In this document: positions 16,272-20,070 of the stretch, piece after piece
Layout: every line of letters begins with the position of its first letter
Position numbering within the stretch: the stretch's first letter is position 1
Source of the DNA: a virus
IMG/VR virus record: IMGVR_UViG_3300021961_000819
Location: 1-20,070 of that record
Strand: one strand, 5' to 3'
Length of the DNA: 20,070 nt
Notes under the pieces: generated by a model
The model's input: only the letters and a program-made list of their open reading frames with translations
What the model was told of the DNA's origin: nothing
Databases searched by the model: none
Position numbers and translations under genes: made by a program

Positions 16272-17378
16272 TTAGGTTAAAAATACTTTTTTGGATAGTA
16301 ACCTTTCTCTCATACTGGTAGAGCTAGTTTTTAACCAGGTTGCTAATTCTGTAGCTCTTCGTATACCATCTGCGTTATTTGTAACAGATGCTAATATTAC
16401 CAAGAAGTCTGAAACGTTTGAAAGATAATCATACGTGGTTAATAGCTCTTCTATTAGTTCATCTCCTCTAACAGCGGATTGCTGAAGTGTCGGGTTTAAA
16501 GATTCTCCGGTCAGTCTTACTGTAGGAGCTTCTATGTTTACGGTAACGGTAGCATCGAGGTGTACTTCTTCTCCAAGTAGGCCTACATTTCTTTTTGCAG
16601 ATAGTAAAATACTCTCCTCACTGGCGTTAAAATAAAGTCGACCACTGTTTATTAAAACTTGCTTACCTGTATACTCTTTGGCAGCTGCAGGAACTTTACC
16701 TAGTGCATAACTAGTACTCTGAGGTCTCTTCCATTCATAAGGTGCTTCTAGAGGAATAGTATGATTACTAGCTAAGTAAATAGAAGCCGGATCTAAATTA
16801 ACATCTTCAATTATATAAGAACTACCTTCTGAGGTATTTACTTGTCCGTTTGCAATTATTAAGACTGGTTGGCTTGCAGAAGGAGAAGTCCAGGGTGTAG
16901 TCGAGAAGTTTTCGGAAAATCTAATACTTTGACCAGTTCTTCCTTCTAATATAATGTCTCCAGGAAAGGGTTCAAGCGGGTTAACATCCACTTTCTCGTA
17001 GAATTCAGGAGCTAGTTTAGGTGGTGATCCTGCATCTGATGTGGCTCCGTGCTGGGGATGGTTCCATATATTAACAGGCGGTAGGTAGTAATCTAAACTA
17101 GTTAAATTCCCTGAGCTTTCGGCGCCTGGACCTTTAACAATCTGTACAAATTCTCCAGCTAAAGGCACGGTAGATAGGTAGCTGAGCGCAGGAAAAGCAT
17201 AAACTACTTTACCACTCTTGCTATCTGCACATCGTATTTGATTTACACTTAGTGTACTATCAGTGTAATGGTTATCTAATACTTTAGCAAATTTTAAACC
17301 AGTTCCTGGGTTATATTTACGTGAATCTTTTCTAGATTTCGTATTTCCAGTTAAACTGAGGTTTCTAAAATCAGCCAT
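16272..17378 (-). CDS. Central baseplate spike, gp5-like, without lysozyme domain
   Basis: A 368-aa protein with the layout of a contractile-tail spike. Residues about 28-112 form an OB-fold-like domain: LKFAKVLDNHY, then VVYAFPALSYLSTVPLAGEFVQIVKGPG (aa 58-85) and YYLPPVNIWNHPQHGA (aa 97-112). Residues 140-153, GDIILEGRTGQSIRF, are a signature I associate with gp5-like proteins of marine T4-like phages. Residues about 238-292 show the repeated short-strand rhythm of a beta-helix (VLINSGRLYFNASEESILLS and following). Residues 304-360 are helical. T4 gp5 (575 aa) has a lysozyme domain between the OB-fold and the beta-helix; nothing like it is visible here. Its ATG overlaps the upstream stop as TAATG. 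The spike is expected to be trimeric at the tail tip and to puncture the outer membrane. Confidence 0.72.
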   Translation of the reverse strand: MADFRNLSLTGNTKSRKDSRKYNPGTGLKFAKVLDNHYTDSTLSVNQIRCADSKSGKVVYAFPALSYLSTVPLAGEFVQIVKGPGAESSGNLTSLDYYLPPVNIWNHPQHGATSDAGSPPKLAPEFYEKVDVNPLEPFPGDIILEGRTGQSIRFSENFSTTPWTSPSASQPVLIIANGQVNTSEGSSYIIEDVNLDPASIYLASNHTIPLEAPYEWKRPQSTSYALGKVPAAAKEYTGKQVLINSGRLYFNASEESILLSAKRNVGLLGEEVHLDATVTVNIEAPTVRLTGESLNPTLQQSAVRGDELIEELLTTYDYLSNVSDFLVILASVTNNADGIRRATELATWLKTSSTSMRERLLSKKVFLT

Positions 17379-17716
17379 TACTTCTGCTCTACTATTGCAT
17401 TAGCTTGTTCTAGAATCTGAGCTAGTTCTTCTGCTCCTAATTCAAATCCTGCTGTATCGCCGGATGTCTTAGCGTTATCCATCCTCTGGACGATTGTAAG
17501 CATCTTAACCAGCATTTCATCGTTTCTAACTCCAATCTCTAGGTAGTTAGCGATCATAGGTACTACTAAGGTAGCGTCTCCAATATTTTCAATAAGAGGC
17601 TTGAGTTCCCCAATGAGAGCATTGATCTGTTTATCTTTTTTCTTAGAGTTGTTATATATCTCCTCTAGAACGTTAGAAACAGTTTTTCCGTTAAATAGCT
17701 CCTTGTCTAGTGCCAT
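17378..17716 (-). CDS. Conserved small phage protein, 112 aa, upstream of spike
   Basis: A 112-aa acidic helical protein. Residues 1-45 contain LFNGKTVSNVLEEIYNNSKKKDKQINALIGELKP; residues 45-75 contain GDATLVVPMIANYLEIGVRND; the remainder is helical and ends EQANAIVEQK. I recognise this type of sequence from T4-like phages of aquatic bacteria, where it lies near the late sigma factor and baseplate genes. No function is established. It has no membrane segment and no catalytic motif. A CTATTTAT octamer precedes the ATG by 11 bases, so it would be the first gene of the baseplate block, and a purine-rich AAAGAAAGAG is the only hint of a Shine-Dalgarno. Its stop overlaps the gp5-like start. Confidence 0.6.
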   Translation of the reverse strand: MALDKELFNGKTVSNVLEEIYNNSKKKDKQINALIGELKPLIENIGDATLVVPMIANYLEIGVRNDEMLVKMLTIVQRMDNAKTSGDTAGFELGAEELAQILEQANAIVEQK

Positions 17717-17727
17717 ACTCTTTCTTT

Positions 17728-17735
17728 ATAAATAG
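17728..17735 (-). promoter_or_regulatory. CTATTTAT octamer at the head of the baseplate block
   Basis: The sense strand reads TTTCTATTTATAAAGAAAGAG, with the octamer ending 11 bases before the start of the 112-aa gene. It stands in the 24-base gap immediately downstream of the late sigma factor gene, i.e. at the junction between the regulatory block and the structural block. Confidence 0.5.
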
Positions 17736-17740
17736 AAAGG

Positions 17741-18442
17741 TTAGTTTTTTAAGTCCACCATACCTTCTTGCTCTAAGGCAGTATATAGAGTGTAGAACTC
17801 TTCCTTGAGTATGTTTATGACCTTTGTTAAGTATGGAGTCTCAGTACCGGTCATTTCCCGTATGTAGATGTATAACGCTTTCTTTTTAAAAATATCTAAA
17901 TCGTAACGCTTTTCAAATAACGTAAGAACGGCATCAGCTACCTTTCGGTCAGCTTCCTTAGGGAACAGCGCTTCTAACTTACTATATGTACGTTCGACGT
18001 AAATATCTACGATTTGACGCAAGGTTAAAGCGTTTGGATGTACATAATTAACTTCAAGCTCATACGTTCCATTAAAGTCTTCAACAGGAGCTAGTGATTT
18101 TAAACGCTTATAGTTCTTGTTATTGTAGTTAATCAAATGCCTCTTTACAATTGTCCCGAAGTATGAGTAAGCTTTTGCACCCCTAGTAGGATCAAACATA
18201 TGAATCTTCTCCTCCACTAATAGGGAAATGACCTCGTGTTTTAAATCTTCGAGGTCATCTACATCGGTGTAGTAAAATCTAAAGGTGTGAATGATGTTTT
18301 CTACGAGTTTGTAGAAAGGGTAGTATATTTCATCCGTAAAAATCTTCTGTCTGAAGGCTGTATCGGTTGAATTGTTATATGCTACTATTGCATTCTCTGT
18401 ATCTTGCGTGAAATAATTTGTATTACTCTTCTTTCTCCCCAT
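17741..18442 (-). CDS. 55: Late-transcription sigma factor, gp55-like
   Basis: A 233-aa protein with a sigma-70 region-2-like core. Residues about 15-55 are helical and lead to YYPFYKLVENIIHTFRFYY (aa 40-58), followed by the acidic DVDDLEDLKHEVISLLVEE (aa 60-78). Then comes HMFDPTRGAKAYSYFGTIVKRHLIN (aa 81-105), which matches the conserved helix of gp55 and sigma region 2 that binds RNA polymerase and melts the -10 DNA. Residues 106-120 are basic (NYNNKNYKRLKSL). The C-terminal ~90 residues are helical. T4 gp55 (185 aa) directs host RNA polymerase to the late promoter TATAAATA with the sliding clamp and gp33. Neither partner is in this window. It precedes the baseplate genes by 24 bases, a sensible place for the factor that would switch them on. 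Confidence 0.85.
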   Translation of the reverse strand: MGRKKSNTNYFTQDTENAIVAYNNSTDTAFRQKIFTDEIYYPFYKLVENIIHTFRFYYTDVDDLEDLKHEVISLLVEEKIHMFDPTRGAKAYSYFGTIVKRHLINYNNKNYKRLKSLAPVEDFNGTYELEVNYVHPNALTLRQIVDIYVERTYSKLEALFPKEADRKVADAVLTLFEKRYDLDIFKKKALYIYIREMTGTETPYLTKVINILKEEFYTLYTALEQEGMVDLKN

Positions 18443-18445
18443 GAG

Positions 18446-18715
18446 TTATCTTATGTTGTACTCATCGAGCGTATCTTGTATAGCTTTTAAATTAGAGAAA
18501 AAGAAGCCGACTTCGTCATCTGATGAAAAATGACCATTTGCATCGACTTCGCGTAACCTTTTTGATGAATCCTCTATCAAGTTTGCAATTCGCTCGACGT
18601 ATATTTGCTGATTTTGAACGGTATCCTCGTATTTTTCCAATTTTCGTAGAGTATTCCACGTGGTAAAACCTAGGATTACTACTAATATAGTTAAAATTAT
18701 GATTGAAACCAACAT
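18446..18715 (-). CDS. Small membrane-anchored protein with cytoplasmic coiled coil
   Basis: An 89-aa protein. Residues 2-21 are one continuous hydrophobic helix (LVSIIILTILVVILGF), followed by a basic-acidic helix from residue 24. The positive residues after the helix (RKLEK) suggest an N-out, C-in topology. Residues 25-60 look like a coiled coil. Residues 56-75 contain the motif REVDANGHFSSDDEVGFFFSNL, a D-x-x-G-x-F-x-x-DDEVG pattern that I recognise as recurrent in small membrane proteins of marine T4-like phages. It is not a recognisable holin, spanin or lipoprotein. The start is 3 bases downstream of the HD-domain gene stop, and the next gene starts 3 bases downstream. Confidence 0.65.
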   Translation of the reverse strand: MLVSIIILTILVVILGFTTWNTLRKLEKYEDTVQNQQIYVERIANLIEDSSKRLREVDANGHFSSDDEVGFFFSNLKAIQDTLDEYNIR

Positions 18716-18718
18716 TTT

Positions 18719-19456
18719 TTAAATATTTTGTAGTAGATTACTTAATCCTTCTGAAGATTTAACAGTTTTACCGGTAGAGGTACCTGTTTTACCTACATTT
18801 GGAGTACTTTTACCTCCTGTATTCAACCATCGATCATATTCAATCTTAGAAGCCATGAAGTCAGCTTGGTGGAGAACGTAGACGATGTTGGTTTTAAAGC
18901 GTGAATCTGGGTTATGACTGAAGAAGTACGCCTTATTTGCATCATCGTAGATGCCATCATGTAGTCGAATACCTAAATACTCTTTCTGAGACATAGAGAT
19001 ACCGTATTTCTGGAGGAGAAACAGAGAGCGGTCTTGGATAAGCATGAAATCGAGGGAAGTATTGATAGAATACTCCTCTTTTAGTTTATCCCTACGCCAG
19101 TTATCGGTTTGAGGAAGATATCCATCCTGTTCTCCGTCCCCAATCTTACCTAAATCATGATTCAAAGCGGCAAAAACGAGTTCCTCTTCAGTAAAATCGA
19201 TATTTGCACCAGAAACACCCCAGAATTTAGCAGTACGAAGAGCAATTTCAACTACTCTATTAACATGCTCTACATATCCTCCAGGAAATGCATTATGATA
19301 CCATGATTTTGAGGAAGCCGGAGCAAGAACCATGTGATCAGCTAAAGATTCGTAAAGATTTTTAAGTTTTTCTCTACGTTCCCCGGTAATATACTCTTCA
19401 ACGTATTGAAGATGGCGATTCCAATTAGATTCTACTTGTTCGGGTGTAAGTTGCAT
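18719..19456 (-). CDS. HD-domain metal-dependent phosphohydrolase
   Basis: A 245-aa protein with an HD-superfamily core. H54-NAFPGGYVE-H64 begins the domain, followed by A97-LNHDLGKIG with the H100-D101 pair that names the family, H166-D167 (LHDGIYDD) and H196-x-x-D199 (LHQADFMASKIEYDRW). Together these are the expected metal ligands. The residues LAPASSKSWYH (aa 44-54) and YVEHVNRVVEIAL (aa 61-73) are typical of phage and bacterial HD hydrolases. Members remove phosphate from nucleotides, phosphodiesters or cyclic second messengers; the substrate here cannot be predicted. The C-terminal 30 residues (GKSTPNVGKTGTSTGKTVKS) are a Ser/Thr/Lys-rich tail that looks disordered. Possible roles are dNTP metabolism or removal of a host signalling nucleotide. 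It is the second gene after the promoter region, which suggests expression before the structural genes. Confidence 0.8.
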   Translation of the reverse strand: MQLTPEQVESNWNRHLQYVEEYITGERREKLKNLYESLADHMVLAPASSKSWYHNAFPGGYVEHVNRVVEIALRTAKFWGVSGANIDFTEEELVFAALNHDLGKIGDGEQDGYLPQTDNWRRDKLKEEYSINTSLDFMLIQDRSLFLLQKYGISMSQKEYLGIRLHDGIYDDANKAYFFSHNPDSRFKTNIVYVLHQADFMASKIEYDRWLNTGGKSTPNVGKTGTSTGKTVKSSEGLSNLLQNI

Positions 19457-19458
19457 AA

Positions 19459-19641
19459 TTAAGCCTTAAAATATTCTTCCTCACGGTTAAGCATAGTTTG
19501 CATATCTCGAAGGATCTCTCGAGCCTTATCTAAATCTTGATAAGCTTGATCTCTATCTAAGGTTGCAACACTATATTCAATTTTCTTGATTTGTGATTCA
19601 AGACGATTAATTTTTTCTTGGTATAAATTTTTGTTTTTCAT
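19459..19641 (-). CDS. Small coiled-coil protein (60 aa), first gene of the operon
   Basis: A 60-aa charged protein with heptad pattern over nearly the full length: LYQEKINRLESQIKKIEYSVATL (aa 6-28), a short DRDQAYQDLDKAREIL turn and helix, and QTMLNREEEYFKA at the end. It may form a helical hairpin. No function is recognised. It is the first gene downstream of the predicted promoter. Its ATG (19641-19639) follows the AT-palindrome leader directly, and its stop is 2 bases before the HD-domain gene start. The length and coding pattern are compatible with a real gene because the frame is bounded by the long leader and the close coupling downstream. Confidence 0.5.
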   Translation of the reverse strand: MKNKNLYQEKINRLESQIKKIEYSVATLDRDQAYQDLDKAREILRDMQTMLNREEEYFKA

Positions 19642-19647
19642 AAGTAC

Positions 19648-19661
19648 TTAATAATTATTAA
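19648..19661. repeat. 14-bp palindrome TTAATAATTATTAA
   Basis: Perfect dyad, overlapping an 8-bp palindrome AAGTACTT at 19642-19649 that touches the start codon of the 60-aa gene. It could be an operator or simply AT-rich leader sequence. Confidence 0.45.
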
Positions 19662-19666
19662 TCTTT

Positions 19667-19696
19667 ATATATAATATATTAATATTAATTATATAT
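19667..19696. repeat. AT-only 9-bp inverted repeat
   Basis: ATATATAAT (19667-19675) and ATTATATAT (19688-19696) are perfect inverted repeats with a 12-base spacer, itself containing TTAATATTAA. No G or C occurs in the whole 30 bases. The stem is weak as RNA, so a DNA function (easy melting, protein binding) is as likely as an mRNA hairpin. Confidence 0.45.
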
Positions 19697-19734
19697 TCTT
19701 TTTACTCTCCCCTTTTTCTCCCTCCCCTTCGTTT

Positions 19735-19765
19735 CAAATATACGAACTAGATCAATACGAAACAA
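19735..19765 (-). promoter_or_regulatory. Bacteroidota-type primary sigma promoter
   Basis: The sense strand has TTG (19765-19763), a 20-base spacer, then TATATTTG (19742-19735). This fits the published consensus of Bacteroidota primary-sigma promoters, TTG-N17-23-TAnnTTTG. The transcript would start around 19728-19731 and carry a leader of about 88 bases before the 60-aa gene. It would drive the operon of coiled-coil protein, HD protein, membrane protein and sigma factor. No competing promoter of this type was seen in the other gaps. Confidence 0.6.
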
Positions 19766-19774
19766 CTGTTTGAT

Positions 19775-19806
19775 AAAAAAGTTTCCCACACGCGCCGCGC
19801 CGCGCG
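19775..19806 (-). terminator. Possible weak terminator after the GIY-YIG gene
   Basis: In the sense direction CGCGC (19806-19802), a 6-base loop and GCGCG (19795-19791) form a 5-bp GC stem; ten bases later there is a run of six T (19780-19775). The T-run is further from the stem than in a normal intrinsic terminator, so this is tentative. Its place between a gene end and a promoter makes sense. Confidence 0.3.
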
Positions 19807-19824
19807 AAAAGTCGCCACGCAAAT

Positions 19825-20070
19825 CTAGTAGCGAAAAGCATCTCCGGTCTTCATTTGAGAGCCTAATAACTCAATAACTTCAATAGCGCGGTCTAACGTA
19901 ACTTCAAAGAATTCACGAGAGGAACCTTGATCACTAGTCCGGCGATAGTCGGCTAGATACTCATGAACGGAATGCTCTAGCAGATAATCATTCTCTACCG
20001 GGAGTGAATACCGAAGCTTCCATTCGGAAACAACACCGGCTCCGTTAATCTGTGCAACTCTACGCAAGGG
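19825..20070 (-). CDS. GIY-YIG nuclease of T5orf172/MUG113 type, C-terminal part (partial)
   Basis: The frame is open to the window edge, so the gene starts outside. The TTG at 20067-20065 is probably an internal Leu codon. The visible ~81 residues match the C-terminal half of T5orf172/MUG113 GIY-YIG proteins. Counting from that Leu, there is RVAQINGAGVVSEWKLRYSLPV (aa 3-24, the R...LN...GV...W pattern), then an E31-x-x-x-H35 helix (LLEHSVHEYLADYRR) and an REFFEV motif (aa 51-56, E52-F53-F54) followed by a closing helix. The GIY and YIG motifs would be upstream and cannot be seen. By my hand count the segment is about 46% G+C (113 of 246), against roughly 35% in sampled lines of the tail genes. 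Together with its family this is compatible with separate acquisition. It ends with TAG 183 bases before the next gene. Confidence 0.7.
   Translation of the reverse strand, partial: PLRRVAQINGAGVVSEWKLRYSLPVENDYLLEHSVHEYLADYRRTSDQGSSREFFEVTLDRAIEVIELLGSQMKTGDAFRY

Larger units (their letters stand above)
19642..19824 (-). promoter_or_regulatory. 183-base control region (promoter, leader, GC block)
   Basis: This is the only gap over 50 bases in the window and contains no ORF. In the sense direction it contains, in order: a GC-rich hairpin and T-run after the nuclease stop (19806-19775); a Bacteroidota-type promoter (19765-19735); a 26-base purine tract (19730-19705); an AT-only 9-bp inverted repeat (19696-19667); and two overlapping palindromes (19661-19642) directly before the ATG. 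The composition jumps from CGCG-rich to almost pure A+T within about 100 bases. Confidence 0.6.

Noticed and set aside
16272-17378. Lysozyme activity in the spike
   Set aside because: No lysozyme-type segment occurs between the OB-fold-like region and the beta-helix-like region.
3336-17735. ATAAATA(G/C) on the plus strand as classical T4 late promoters driving plus-strand genes
   Set aside because: There are no convincing plus-strand genes downstream of any of the five sites, so they are reported as an orientation puzzle and not as assigned promoters.
19825-20067. TTG at 20067 as true start of an 80-aa protein
   Set aside because: The frame continues upstream to the window edge and the sequence matches only the C-terminal half of a larger nuclease family.
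1-20070. tRNA genes, insertion sequences, integrase/att sites, diversity-generating retroelement
   Set aside because: No cloverleaf, transposase or integrase motif, reverse transcriptase or paired template/variable repeat was seen by eye.

Overview
This window is a stretch of tailed-phage genome (Caudoviricetes, contractile T4-like tail architecture) with every convincing gene on the minus strand, so it is read from right (20070) to left (1). The landmark proteins are a gp25-like and a gp6-like baseplate wedge protein, a gp5-like central spike, a gp55-like late sigma factor and a long fibre-like protein. No integrase, tRNA, CRISPR array, insertion sequence or host metabolic gene is visible.

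The host is most likely a member of the Bacteroidota. The one sizeable intergenic region (19642-19824) carries, in the sense direction, TTG-N20-TATATTTG, which fits the Bacteroidota primary-sigma promoter (TTG, 17-23 bases, TAnnTTTG). None of the start codons is preceded by a strong Shine-Dalgarno sequence; upstream bases are A/T-rich, as is usual in that phylum. The host assignment is an inference.

Layout, in transcription order: (1) 20070-19825, the C-terminal half of a GIY-YIG nuclease of the T5orf172/MUG113 type, more GC-rich than its neighbours; (2) 19824-19642, a control region with a GC hairpin and T-run, a promoter, and a leader containing a purine tract and AT palindromes; (3) 19641-17741, a small regulatory/metabolic block: a coiled-coil protein, an HD-domain phosphohydrolase, a one-pass membrane protein and the late sigma factor; (4) 17716-10916, the inner baseplate block: a small conserved protein, gp5-like spike, 397-aa protein, 137-aa protein, gp25-like, gp6-like, a DNRLRE-like beta protein and a 112-aa coiled-coil protein; (5) 10916-512, the outer baseplate/fibre block: a 1601-aa baseplate protein, a 216-aa virion protein, a pair of ~340-aa paralogues and a 936-aa repetitive fibre-like protein; (6) 492-1, a GIY-YIG domain protein and the first codons of a further gene.

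The genes are packed with stop/start overlaps (TAATG three times, ATGA once) or gaps of a few bases. Five of the six gaps of 14 bases or more between consecutive genes from 17740 to 493 contain the same octamer, (C/G)TATTTAT in the sense direction, 4-18 bases before the start codon. It is the reverse complement of the T4-type late promoter core (ATAAATA). This orientation puzzle is the most interesting observation here. A plausible logic is that host RNA polymerase reads the sigma-factor operon from the Bacteroidota-type promoter, after which the phage sigma factor or another system acts at the octamers in the tail genes. The rest is an orderly tail module whose individual proteins, mostly of unknown function, have notable features.
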